Source: Branchiostoma belcheri
Lineage: Eukaryota > Chordata > Leptocardii > Amphioxiformes > Branchiostomatidae
NCBI RefSeq assembly: GCF_001625305.1
Contig: NW_017802379.1
Coordinates: 124,001-188,000, forward strand
Direction: 5' to 3'
Length of the DNA stretch: 64,000 bases
Under the pieces are notes generated by a model. The model did no database searches. It saw nothing but the letters and a program-made list of their open reading frames with translations, and was not told the DNA's origin. Positions 53,402-62,900 of this stretch are shown in pieces (position 1 is the stretch's first letter; the number at the start of each line of letters is the position of its first letter). The translations under genes and the position numbers were made by a program.

Positions 53402-54680
53402 TGTGTGTGTGCGTGTCAGTGTGTGTGTGTGTGTGTGTGTACATATGCACATATTTGATTCAACAAAACAACATCCTTCAAAGCATTACAAATCATACAA
53501 GCAGAATCCTGCAGTAACCGTTCAAAAAAGTATCGGTAAGTACGGTTCGTACCTTCCGTAGCTCTCTTCTTCCCCACACGGCCAGGCCGACAGCCACGTC
53601 AACAATACGGCCTTCATAATATAAACAGCATCCTACAGTAGCCGCTTAGACAAAGTATTGGTAAGCATATTATGTACTACATGTATTATTTTTGAAAAAT
53701 AAAAAAAGTATGGCCCGTACCTTCCGCAGCTCTCGTCTTCCCCACACCGCCAGGTCGACGGCCACGTTGTGTTTGTTTGTTTTTGATTCAACAAAACAAA
53801 ATCCTTCATACCATTACAAATCATAGAAGCAGAATCCGCTTTAAAAAAGTACATTACTATAGGTAAGTACGGACCTTACCTTCCGCAGCTCCCGTCTTCC
53901 CCACACGGCCAGACCGACGGCCACGTTGTGTTTGTTTGTTGTTTGTTTGTTTGTGTATGTATTTGTGCGTGTATACATATGCACATTTTTGATTCAACAA
54001 AACAAAATCCTTCATAACATTACAAATCATAGAAGCAGAATCCGCTTAAAAAGTACATTGTATAGATAAGTACGGTCCGTACCTTCCGCAGCTCCTGTCT
54101 TCCCCACACCGCCAGCCACGTTGCGTTTGTTTGTTGTTTGTTTGTTTGTTTGTTTGTTTGTGTGTGTTTTTCACGTGCGTCAATTTGTTATAGTATTACC
54201 AATCATAGCAGCAGAATCCTACAGTACTTAGCAAAACGGTCCGTACCTTCCGCAGCTCCCGTCTTCCCCACACCGCCAGATCGACAGCCACGTTGTGTTT
54301 GTTTGTTTGTTTGTGTGTGTGTGTGTACATAATTTGATTCAACAAAACAAAATCCTTCATAGCATTACAAACCATAGAAGCAGATACTTGATAAGTACGG
54401 TCCGTACCTTCCGCAGCTCCCGTCTTCCCCACACCGCCAGGCCGACGGCCACGTTGCCCAGCACGCCGACCAGGAACACCGCGGCGTAGATCACAGTCAC
54501 CGCTATCAGCGCGCCCTCCGACAGGTAGTCCTCCCTCGTACCAAGCATCATGTCTGGGTAGTCCGGGCTGCACAGAGACCCGTTCTCCGGTTGATCGGCA
54601 CGACTCAGAAAGTCGCGAAGGGCGCCCGAGAGGACGGTCGCATTCGGCTGACTTGTTGCGGTACCGTTGTCGCACGACAT
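37264..54680 (-). CDS. Class A (rhodopsin-like) neuropeptide-type GPCR, 6 exons
   Basis: Exons in coding order: 54680-54408, 53205-53085, 40578-40470, 39893-39792, 39415-39232, 38073-37264; 1599 bases, ~532 residues, frame continuous. Three N-glycosylation sites (NGT, NAT, NGS) precede TM1 (~57-85, GNVAVG). TM2 has [20 protein letters not shown]. The TM3 start Cys132 pairs with ECL2 Cys214. ERY lies at 156-158, YSLIGRK ends TM5, and NPIIY is at 338-342. The usual Trp of CWxP in TM6 is Leu293 (SLLP). A ~190-residue Ser/Thr-rich tail follows. [12 protein letters not shown] and VLYSLIGRK recall the ghrelin/motilin/TRH/neuromedin U receptor group, so a peptide ligand is likely; the exact ligand is not determined. 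An in-frame upstream ATG at 54767 exists; 54680 is preferred because a possible acceptor (TTCAG) lies just before it. Confidence 0.9.
38110..38228 (+). mobile_element. 3' fragment of a non-LTR element in GPCR intron 5
   Basis: GAGTGGAACTCGTTGACACC, ACAGTTGGGGCATCATC, TTAGACGTGCAAAGACTGGG, GTGTAACAGGTCGTTAGGTG and TAATATAGCTAGCTGACGC match the C-terminal-plus-tail layout of the copies at 42.4 and 52.4 kb. It sits between the real exon 6 edge and its duplicate. Confidence 0.7.
38229..38268 (-). repeat. Duplicate of the GPCR exon 6 acceptor edge
   Basis: On the minus strand CTCTGCAG|GCCAGTAACAGCC repeats the real CTCCGCAG|GCCAGTGACAGCC at ~38083-38045 and keeps coding text ASNSLVERQ against ASDSLVERQ. 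The copy is ~190 bases upstream in transcription order. Confidence 0.85.
38478..38605 (-). mobile_element. Degenerate SINE fragment
   Basis: Minus strand GGCATCGCGTGGCGTAATGG, then GATTCGATCCCC (box B-like) and a GGCATTTTACACGGCTTTAC body. It matches the head and body order of the SINE at 24541-24782, with losses. Confidence 0.45.
38925..39250 (-). repeat. Three-copy array of the GPCR exon 5 donor edge
   Basis: The real edge (39232, minus-strand CTCAACTCTGAGGAG|GTGGGC) and two copies at about 39085-39150 and 38928-38995 share ATGATGGGnACnTGT and CTCAACTCTGAG text plus ~90 bases of adjoining intron (CGACGCTCATT, GGTATATTTTGTG). Period about 150 bp. Confidence 0.85.
39700..39790 (+). repeat. 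Family HH half copy (copy 5) next to GPCR exon 4
   Basis: CTGACGAAAGGTAGTGGATG, CTACCTGG, TTTCCAAAATCATATTCAGT and TGCTTGCGTAACTG. The stem II arms pair (AGGTAGT with GCTACCT) but the GAAACG of the core is lost. It ends directly at the exon 4 donor (39791). Confidence 0.75.
40590..42355. other. GPCR intron 2, first part: no exon recognised
   Basis: AT-rich, short frames only. 41062-41107 shares a ~45-base stretch (GTCATAATGAAGTATACCAA ... CTTTCATGCTAAG) with 486-530 beside the secreted-protein exon. Confidence 0.4.
42360..42600 (-). mobile_element. 5'-truncated non-LTR retroelement, C-terminal coding remnant
   Basis: Minus-strand frame ending ...[20 protein letters not shown] and [13 protein letters not shown] then a stop just before the GTGTAATATAGCCAGTTGC tail. 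The RTxxEWNSLP...SLxSFK pattern is typical of the end of CR1-like reverse transcriptase proteins. No upstream domain remains. Confidence 0.75.
42631..42756 (+). pseudogene. C-terminal remnant of another non-LTR reverse transcriptase
   Basis: The plus-strand frame reads [20 protein letters not shown] then RRKLVLHAI and a stop at 42754. RWTG.S..D....A.DRE.WR.LV is a familiar ending of non-LTR pol proteins; W is replaced by R here. It lies head to head with the minus-strand copy at 42360-42600. Confidence 0.5.
43072..43245 (+). mobile_element. tRNA-derived SINE
   Basis: Head GATGACTCAGAACCTTGCGG and box B GGTTCAAATCCCGG, followed by an AT-rich tail with TTTTTTTATTG. The body motif seen in other copies is missing. 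Confidence 0.55.
43290..43525 (-). mobile_element. tRNA-derived SINE (minus strand)
   Basis: Minus-strand body CCTGGGAAAGGCACTTTACT, CACGACTTTTCTCACTTAAC and CAGGCGAAAATGAGTATTG; the head is worn (GTTTGAATCCTGCCTTGC as box B). Same family as 24541 and 57228. Confidence 0.7.
43700..43870. repeat. Family HH half copy (copy 6)
   Basis: GCTCAAGCAACTGGGTATGA, TTTTGGAAACGGCCAGACGT and TTCAC, with stem II shortened by deletion (minus strand CTGAAGTAAGATAGTGAAAC). Confidence 0.65.
43871..45090. other. GPCR intron 2, middle part: no exon recognised
   Basis: No recognisable coding content. CT-rich patch at 44750-44795. Confidence 0.4.
45090..45730. repeat. Four-unit tandem array with a 336-bp higher-order period
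   Basis: The motif TGCGGATnnCCGnAGTCnGG recurs at about 45098, 45248, 45434 and 45584, giving spacings 150-186-150. Long units carry an extra AACAAGGACGTTCTACCTTG segment. Units alternate short and long, so the true repeat is a pair. Confidence 0.85.
45731..48700. other. GPCR intron 2, later part: no exon recognised
   Basis: 46330-46655 holds a damaged relative of the family H MITE at 50435 (TATATGGATGACATCCTCTT and CCATATAATCAAACTAACAT with a different left end). At 48647-48690, ATGATGAAGGTGACAGACGG then TCATCGAAACATCG is a second hammerhead-like arrangement of the kind seen in Penelope-like elements. No coding exon seen. Confidence 0.45.
48720..50890. repeat. Diverged ~1.1-kb segmental tandem duplication
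   Basis: 48720-49250 and about 49690-50890 share, in order, AATTnnCCGTACCG, TTTGAAACTTTTTTACG, GGATGCGT, CTCCCTCCTGTACACTC, TGCCATTGAC, CTCGGTGCTGAAT and AATGTAGCCTGCATTAATTT, then AAGCCATTAG. The second copy is interrupted by the MITE at 50435-50827, which arrived after duplication. A (GT)n tract lies at 49780-49827. Confidence 0.75.
50435..50827. mobile_element. MITE, PIF/Harbinger-like, family H2
   Basis: TIRs GGCCATGTTGATTTGATTAT and ATAATCAAATCAACATGGCC, continuing through GGATGACATCC. Target-site duplication TTA (50432-50434, 50828-50830). No transposase. Confidence 0.85.
50891..52300. other. GPCR intron 2, last part: no exon recognised
   Basis: No recognised coding content; a short (TA)n at 51043-51054. 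Confidence 0.4.
52330..52830 (+). mobile_element. 5'-truncated non-LTR element with long tail array
   Basis: Coding remnant [20 protein letters not shown] then [20 protein letters not shown], stop near 52553, followed by TAATATAGCCAACTGCCGCC and four or five ~50-60 bp tail units of CTATACAGATACAGAAGCTG and TACGGCAAGGGGCGG type. Same family as 42360-42600, opposite strand. A further fragment of tail lies at 53019-53060. Confidence 0.75.
53312..53445 (+). repeat. GT/TG-rich microsatellite
   Basis: GTGT/GTTT/GTGC units directly after (in genome order) exon 2, within GPCR intron 1. Confidence 0.9.
53544..54460 (-). repeat. Six-copy array of the GPCR exon 1 donor edge
   Basis: The end of exon 1 (encoding [16 protein letters not shown]), donor AAG|GTACGG and following intron recur at about 54243-54297, 54078-54125, 53873-53930, 53715-53770 and 53547-53607. 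Most copies keep the coding frame (for example [16 protein letters not shown]) and most keep the donor. Units are separated by (GTTT)n and (GT)n tracts and by CAACAAAACAAAATCCTTCA. No copy has an obvious acceptor. Confidence 0.9.
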
Positions 54681-55060
54681 GTTGGCTGAATATAAATTTT
54701 TAGAAGAACTGTGAGGGAAAACAGGGCTTTTCGATCGATACGATCTCTGGAGACTGCGCTCTCTCACGCCCTCGCGCCAGCAGAGGGACGATTTGGGTTT
54801 CTGGCAAGATGTACTGCCGGCTACCTGGAGCAGAGGGGCGGAGCTTCGGTACGGCCGCGCGATTGGGCGAGAAGCAGTCGTCTCAGAGAGCTAGAGTGTG
54901 TGTGTTTGTGAGAGAGAGACAGAGAGAGAGAGGGACAGAGAGGGACAGAGAGACAGAGAGAGAGAGACAGAGAGAGAGAGACACACAGAGAGATAGAGAG
55001 ACGGAGAGAGAGAGAGAGAGACGGAGACAGAGAGAGAGACAGAGAGAGAGAGAGAGATGA
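54681..55060 (-). promoter_or_regulatory. GPCR 5' flank/UTR and GA microsatellite
   Basis: GC-rich stretch 54740-54880 followed by a (GA)n-rich tract at 54905-55060. No TATA box could be placed. The actual transcription start is unknown; a 5' UTR exon may lie upstream. Confidence 0.35.
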
Positions 55061-56440
55061 CTTGTTTGTATGCTGAAATCATTCACGCATTCCGGCTGAA
55101 TTACTTTTTCCAGTACGTGTTTTTTTCCCTGCCTTCTCTGAAGTCTAGATAGCTAACGATCGCTTTGAAGGCAACTGGTCGAAAGATTTGAAACACGGCA
55201 CCAAAAATTCAAATCTCAGAATTTGTTGCCCAGTGCCCAAGCCTAACAGCAACCTCCAGTCAATGATGAAAGAGCTCATAGATGTCTTGTCTACTCCTAA
55301 GTCTTGTCTGCAGGCAAGCGCCCCCTATTCATTGAAGTTATTAATCCCCAATCAAGCAACTGTAGCCGCAAGACAGTATGAAATTGGCAAGGCGGTATCA
55401 AATTTGCAGGGCAGTATCCATTTGCCACCCGAAAAAAAAATACCAGTACAAAAAAAAAACGATAAAAATGCCCCAAACACGTCAGACACACATGTATACC
55501 GAAGCTATGAAGAGTGATCTGAGTATGAAACTATCCCATCTTCATTGACCTCAATTCAGGACGCGTACGAAGCTGATGACAAATCCGTTCATTGTGGATG
55601 TGTGATGGAGCAGATATCTTTCCGAGAATGACAAAGATCGAATTCGCTGGCGCGTGTGTACATGTCTGTACCTCTCAGGATAATTCCGTCAGTGCAGGCG
55701 CCCGAAACGCGAGTAAGGTTGGACCCAGAGTACACAGGGTCATGTTTACACCTCACTAGTGGTGGTGCAACTGACCTAGGTGATCTTCATACACTAGTTG
55801 GACTTTTTTTTTATTCCTATCATACGAGTGCGAATCAAGGAAATATACGTTATAATGCGTTAGAAGATCAAATTATCTGTGGCATGATTGTTACAGTGTT
55901 TGCTGCCACATATGATTCTTCGGTTATTGAACTTTGAAGCATGTCCGCAAGTTAGACTAATTTGGCGCGCTAATGAAGGCTTTGTACTCGTTAAACCATT
56001 TACCGAGACATAGTTCAATGAACTGGGGGCCTATTTTTACAATAATCCATAGCAAAGTTACATGTATATTGCAAAACACGTTGCCTCAGCGATTAGGATA
56101 CTTATGTGTAAATCATGTGCTCTTGATGAACGGCACCAACCTGTAGGAATATTCAATTTGAGATTTCAATTTAGAAGTGTCGACGACATGCATTTAGGTC
56201 GATCCACGCTGGCATTACGGCATGATAGTTAGCGTTGCCGAAGGCAGGTGACGTCAAAGCTGTGTGCCTCGTGTGTCTGAAGAGGTCTGAGATAATGACA
56301 ACCATTGATGGAAAAGTCTAGACCGACTTAACGTTGTTAAGGAGGACGTCTGAAACTGTTTTTCTGAGGTTTCTGTAGATCATAAAGAGACGATGTTTTA
56401 GGCCACAACTCGCCGAATAGACTCATGAAAGCAACCTAGG
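55061..56440. other. Intergenic, no gene recognised
   Basis: 55370-55435 (GGCAAGGCGGTATC, GGGCAGTATCCATTTGCC) resembles the interior of the family P MITEs. No coding call. Confidence 0.4.
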
Positions 56441-56447
56441 AATTGAG

Positions 56448-56786
56448 TTACACGCACGCACACACGTGCGCACACATGCACACGCGTACGCGCACGCACA
56501 CACATACACATACACATACACATACACATACACGCACGCACACACACAGAAAGACACATACACACACACAGACACGCTCACGCACGCGCGCACACACACG
56601 CGCGCGCACGTACACGCAAACATGCACACACACACACACACATATACATACGCACACACGCAGACACACACACACACACATACACAAACTTATATACAGA
56701 GAGAGAGAGAGAGAGAAGCACACACACACACCCTATGACAGACGCACGCACGCGCGCGCGCGCACAGACACAGACACACGCACTCG

Positions 56787-56836
<50 letters not shown>

Positions 56837-56845
56837 CATACAGAC
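56448..56845 (+). repeat. CA-rich compound microsatellite
   Basis: (CA)n, (ATACAC)n, (GCGC)n and a (GA)n patch at 56698-56716. The translated Thr/His-rich frames are microsatellite artefacts. Confidence 0.95.
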
Positions 56846-57227
56846 ATACAGACGCGAGTGTGGCTATACACGTGTTCGCCTTTTTTTAGTGTCTACGCAG
56901 CCTACGCACCTAGATTGCATTTATCACCACATATGAAGTATCGACGGCGCCCTGAACATTTTTGGAAATTGCCATCACTACGACTAATTTGATTTCCAAT
57001 ATATGTTTCCGTAAAGCAATGGCCCGGAAAGCAATTTTTCCCTATTTAGGCGACGAACGATTTTGCTTTCGCGTCATGGTTTCAAAAATTGCGCTTTAAC
57101 TACATGCACTCATAAAGTGAATTAACTCTAGCGATATCTAGATAAAACCGGAATGTCTAATTCGAGATACAATCCAAGCGCAGTAACTACCAAAAGAATT
57201 CATTCGTTGAATGACAGATACCGGTAC

Positions 57228-57432
57228 AGATAGTGGGGTCGTGCAATGTAGCGTCAGAGTGTTCGACTCGGAACCAAGAGGTCCCGGGTTCGAGTCCTGA
57301 CCTGACATGCCACCGATCTTGTGCTCTTGGGAAAGGCACTTTACATGACTTTCCTCACTTAAGTCAGGCGAAAATGAGCATTATCTTGTTCCGTATCTGC
57401 GGCATAAAATAAGTTGATATAGTAGTAACTTG
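57228..57432 (+). mobile_element. tRNA-derived SINE (plus strand)
   Basis: Head GTGGGGTCGTGCAATGTAGC and box B GGTTCGAGTCC, body CTTGGGAAAGGCACTTTACA, TGACTTTCCTCACTTAAGTC and AGGCGAAAATGAGCATT. Best evidence that the family is tRNA-headed. Confidence 0.8.
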
Positions 57433-57559
57433 ATGTTGCGGGCACCATGTCTAGCCATGAAATGTTGGAATAAAAAAGAGATAGATACCGGTAGCGTTTG
57501 GAATGTCCTAACATATTTAGCAAACCCCACGGCATGAGGTAAAGAGAACTGTTGTGATT

Positions 57560-58385
57560 TATTAATTTTCTCCATGCTACATTCTTCTTCGCTTCTTCGG
57601 TTGCCCACGTAACTCACACCTATATTCAAATTGCACATGTATTTGTACTTTATCACCACATGGTATGTGCCAAAGGCGCTCGGAACAATTTTGAAAACTG
57701 ACATGGTTATAACTAAAGCCCCCAGCTTGAGAAAACGAGTACTGCTGTAATATTATTTTCTCCATGCTACATTCTTCTTCGCTTCTTCGGTTGTCCACGT
57801 AACACCTATGTTGCACAAAGTATTTGTACTTTATCACCACATGGTATGTGCCAAAGGCGCTAGGAACAATTTTGAAAACCGACATGGCTATAACTAAAGC
57901 CCTCAGCTTGAGAAAACGAGTACTGCTGTAATATTATTTTCTCCATGCTACATTCTTCTTCACTTTTATGGTTGTCCACGTAGCCCAAATCTATAGTGTA
58001 CAATGTGTATTTATCACCACATGCTATGTGCCGAAGGCGCTCGGTCTCGTACAATTTTGAAAACCGACATGGTTATAACCAAAGCCCCAGCTTGAGAAAA
58101 CGAGTACTGCTGTAATATTATTGCTACATTCTACATTCTCATTGCTACATTCTTCTTCACTTCTTCGGTTGCCCACGTAACTCACACCTACATTGCACAA
58201 TGTATTTGTACTTATTATACTACATGGTACAATTTTGAAAACCTGCATGGCTGTAGCTGTAACTTTAACTTCTTCGCTCCTTCGGTTGCCCACGTAACTC
58301 ACACCTATATTGCATATGTATTTGTACTTATTACCACATGGTACAATTTTGAAAACCTGCGTGGCTGTAACTTTAACCAAATGCG
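57560..58385. repeat. Tandem array, 5 units of about 120-190 bp
   Basis: CTACATTCTTCTTCGCTTCT, TCGGTTGCCCACGTAACTCA, TTTGTACTTTATCACCACAT, GGTATGTGCCAAAGGCGCT and AATTTTGAAAACnGACATGG recur with starts at about 57577, 57767, 57947, 58148 and 58270. The last units are shortened by loss of the AAAGGCGCT segment. The minus strand has open frames through the array but no family match. Confidence 0.85.
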
Positions 58386-58500
58386 AGGCACGGCGTGGGC
58401 TGTACGTTTAGGAACTGTTGCGTCAATGGCCGGTTAACCTCTGCCAAAAGGATTACACTTGATTATACTTCACACTGCGTCTCCCCCACTCTCATCATTA

Positions 58501-58903
58501 GGCCACACCAAGTAAATTTTATGGATGACGTCCTTTGGAGACCCTAAATCTAATGCGAGAGCGCGAAAAAAAAACAAGAAGGGCCGAAAAAAGCAAGATG
58601 CCTAAATTTGAAAAATACTACCTCCCTGAAACATACTAAGGGACGACAAATGTTAGGACACAAATTGAATGACAGAACACAGTGTTCAACAAATCTTTTA
58701 TTCGTCATGAAAACAACAATAAATTAGTGGAGCAGCAGTTGTTTTCCTGTCCTGTTTCTTTCCTTTCATCTCATCTTCCCTTATCCTACTGTCGTGACTC
58801 TTTAGTCATAGTTACAGGAAGCAGAATTTCTTGTTATTTTCTGGGAACAGGTGAAAATCAATGCGCGCGCGGACGTCATCCATAAAAATTACTTGGTGTG
58901 GCC
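58501..58903. mobile_element. MITE, PIF/Harbinger-like, family H3
   Basis: TIRs GGCCACACCAAGTAAATTTT and AAAATTACTTGGTGTGGCC, then ATGGATGACGTCC on both sides. TSD TTA (58498-58500, 58904-58906). It shares the outer TIR with family H and the inner GGATGACnTCC with H2, so it links the two. Confidence 0.85.
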
Positions 58904-58909
58904 TTACAG

Positions 58910-59949
58910 TGTAACTTGCTGTGCCGTCACACACCGGTAATTATCTCCCCTATGACGCTAGACTGGCCGTAATTGCTGGTAAGTCGAACTGTGGACACAA
59001 CCTGCCACAACACCCAGATAATGATGCGGTGTACAGGACGTGAGTGTTGGGTGCGATAGCTTTCATTGGAATTCAAATCGCATTCTATCTATATCTGAAC
59101 AAGAATAGTTCGTTGACGTTGGGTAGCGTCACTGAGCTCTAGACAAATCCCACAGTAAAGAAAGTATAGTGAATTGAGAGGGAATTGAGAGTACCCTGTC
59201 TCAATTCCGTCATGAATTACGTCCATGCGTTTGTTCTTAGCCTAGAAAGTCATACACATGCACAACTTCGTCACTGGCGCCCCCTATACGATACGGCTAT
59301 ACGAACTGCACTACGGTTACTTACTTACTTATCCACTACATCCATTGGGAGACATAAAACCATTGACTTCCATCTGTCACAGTTCTTTTCCAAGTGGTTT
59401 TGGGTTTGCCTCTTTTTCTTTTCCCAAGAGGTCTCCAGTTTAAGGCTGTTTTATTCGGGTATACTTGTGCCATCCATTCTTAATATAGTCATGGCCAAGC
59501 CATTTAAGTCTTCTGCATCTACAACTACTATTAATTTCCAAGCAAATGATGAGCTCTTCTGATTTCCTTTCACCAGAAATTCCGTTTGCAGCAAAAGCGT
59601 ACGTTACGATCTTGCCTCCCAACGTCTGCTTGGAGACTAGCCAAAGACGACTACGTCATTGTTACTCTAGTGACGCTCTTTTACAACAGGTTCCCTTTAA
59701 TCAACAAAGAAAGCATGGGTCATTGGCAGGCTGACATACAGATCAGGTTTCACTGTATCTATAGAGCTACCTGGCGGCACCCATATCATGTCACGGTCCC
59801 CTACACCTGTATATCTGCAGTCGCCATCTTTGCCCCCGCAAAAACACACAAAAAGAAGGAACATCGCCCACATTTTGGGAAGTTTGCGCTCTTCATGTAG
59901 CTCGTATAAGCCTCATTACAACATGATCTAACGCACACGATCACCGACG
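58910..59949. other. Intergenic, upstream of the TSR membrane-protein gene
   Basis: No coding exon recognised. 59540-59640 has an AATTTCCAAGCAAAT ... GTCTGCTTGGAGAC pair resembling worn ends of the family P MITE. Confidence 0.4.
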
Positions 59950-62900
59950 ATGTATTTGCTAGAAGTCTTCACTTGTTTTGGCGTTCTACTTTGCTGTTCG
60001 CTGAAGTATGGTGAGTACAGAAAGGGTCTTCAAAGGACAACAAGCAAAGGCAGTACATGTAGTGTACCTAAACAGGAGAGACGCCGGCCTTTTTTGTTTT
60101 TCTTGAAGCATTTTGCAATTGGTTGTCGTCCCAGTCTACAAAAGTGGAATATGGTATAATCAGCGCTGTTACGTAACGATATTATACTTAAAAGGTGTAT
60201 GAGCAATCTCAAACACCTTTAGGTGGGAGTCCCTAGCAGGTCAAGGCCAAGGCCTTGACTAACAACACAGTCAAGCTCTGATGAATATGGGTTGTATATA
60301 GTGTAGAATTAAGGTTGTTTTATGATATATAGACACAGAGAGAAGTAAAATCGCACAACCGAGGAGGTACCTTAGAGATACAGTTGGCACCATTGAATTT
60401 GTCAAACCTTGAGAAGGTATCGCCAAAGAGGAACATAGTACAACTTCCGCAAACTGTGTCTGTTGTGTGTGTAGATTGAGACACACCTAGCTAAGTTTTG
60501 TATTCAGCGTTGGATAGAGAAGTAAAGTGTCAACAAATCGTTTATAATGTTTAGAAATCAGACCACTTAAGGCGAATTATGGCCCTTCATGCACACACAA
60601 ACATCAACATTACGACGTGTACTTGGTAAGCGTTTGTCCCATGTACATGGGTCAATTAGCGAAAGAAAGATACTTGATATTCAAGCCATAAAGAGGCGTA
60701 AATTGCTTGAAATCGTAGTAGCTAGGATGACCGATGTATATGCTGTAGACCTACAGTTAGTGTTCACGTTGCAGTGAACTTGAATAAGTCCGTGACTATA
60801 GGTCTACGGTAAGTGAAGCATGATACTCTGTACACCGAGCGCCATCTTGAATATTTTTTCAAGGTCAATAGGGTCTACAAACTAAGCGAAGAATGTCGGG
60901 GTTATTTCGTTGTCACGCTACAAGTATCTTGTTGTTCGACTCCCAGACCACTTCATCTAGCTACAAGTACATTTGTAGTCTTAGACAGCTCAACAGGGCT
61001 TTCTTTTGTTACAGAGCCTTATAATTTCTCTCTCTGTCGACGTTTTGGCGACCTATCCGCTGTCTTGATATGGGCAAATTGAGCGTTCTTTTTGTTCAAT
61101 TTTCCTCCGAAAGTTCAATTATCATGATGTAGGCGGCAGATAGGAGAAGAAAAATAAGATTTCGTGCCTAGAAAACTGCTTTGAATTGATTTATAAACCC
61201 GATGAAACTATTTACATAGTCTCCTAGTCTAATTTGTATCTCAGAGCACGCAAAGATGTAATGTTACCGACGTGAGGTCATTTCTCAAGTAACGCTCCCG
61301 TCTCTCCTATGAATCTTTTCTCATGTGGGACGAAGACTCTGTTATTGACATGGTTTGCCTTTTATGTTTCCAGGTCTGGCGTGTATTCCGGTCAGTCCAC
61401 CCTGTACAGGGAGCTGTGGTAAGTATGTCATGTCAGGGATTGTACAAAGTATAGATGTGCAAAGTCAACTGTGTAATACTTGTTTTTGTCTGATCCCTTT
61501 GTCGGGGTGGGGGCACTGCATTGCTAGGCTGCCACATTTATGTAGCTCCATAAGACTTAGGAGAACTAGGAATACGAAGTAGGACAGAACAGTGAAGATA
61601 TTGTCGAAGCTACGTCTGAAATATTAAGTACTGCAAATGGGACTCAAAACAAATAGACCTTTAATAGGCTGAGTTTGGGCAGCTATGAATGATTTTCTAC
61701 CGGTGTGGATCTAGAATGCCGGCTCCAACAGGATTTGGTAGTCTACAACATGGCTGCCTTAACTGTGCTTTGATGTATGTATTGTAATTATTTTACCATT
61801 ATCTGTATGTATGAATGAATGTATGTATTGTTATCATGTGTCTCTAACAGCCTAATTCCTTGGTTTCCTGCATTGTATTGTATTTTGAGCGTTGTTTTAA
61901 CAATTGCAATCTGTATATGTACACAGATTCATACAAATTAAATGTTCTGCTTTGCGAAACACCACTATTGTAACAAACTTAATTCAGGTGAGTCACACTG
62001 TACCTTCGCCTGCCAATGTATGTTTGTAATTGTACGAAGCAATACGAAACTATAGACCACATTTTGTAACACAAAACATCTACCAACAGTGCACGGTGGC
62101 TGGTCGGGCTGGACGGAGTACACCACGTGCTCGGTAGCGTCCGGGATCGGGACCGGGAAGAGGGTCCGCACCCGGACCTGCACCAACCCGGCCCCGGCAG
62201 GCGGGGGGAACGACTGTCCAGGCAGCGACTACGACGTGCTGGAGTGCTCGGGGGACGTTTGTAACGGTACGTGCTGTCCCGTACATTTGTAAGAATGTAA
62301 AAAATAAAGCATTTCATCAATTTTGATAACTATTATATAGAACCAAGGACATTATGTCCTTGATCGAACACATAGAACTCAAGGGAGGAGAGAAGGACAG
62401 CTATCATGTACCAGGCTTTAGATACGGCTGGAAAGAGTAGAGATCGGCCAAATAGACAGATAGCATGCCAGGGGAGTTGTTCTGCTAAAAGGGTTTTTAT
62501 AGCCTCTAACAGACATTAGAGGCGGCTGGGAAGAGTAGAATTTGGTCAAATATTAAATGGCCAGATAACATGCCGGAGGCCTAAGTGCGACGATTGTATA
62601 GCGGAGCCTAATCTGCAGTACCGCCCTTGCAATTAGCCTTCGGGCAACAAATTCCAATCAGCTCACAAACTAAATGCAGCCTTTGACGTTTTATCCACCT
62701 ATCCACAGCCATAGTTGACTTCGAATGGTCGGCGTGGTCGGACTACACAGCCTGCAGTGCGACGTGTGGGCCTGGAGTGATGACGCGGACCCGCACATGT
62801 ACCTGCACCACCACCGGCAACCCTGCCGACAACGCCACCGAGTCGTGCGGTGGAGACAGCGAGGAACGCTCCGACTGCTCCCCGGCACCACCCCCGTGTC

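Noticed and set aside
53184..53561. Cys/Val-rich plus-strand protein
   Set aside because: GT microsatellite frame in GPCR intron 1; only 53085-53205 on the minus strand is real coding sequence.
54767..54767. Upstream ATG as the GPCR start
   Set aside because: In frame, but the Arg/Ser-rich extension looks like translated UTR and a likely acceptor lies between it and the ATG at 54680.
56443..56889. Thr/His-rich or Cys/Val-rich proteins
   Set aside because: Open frames produced by CA/GT microsatellite on both strands.
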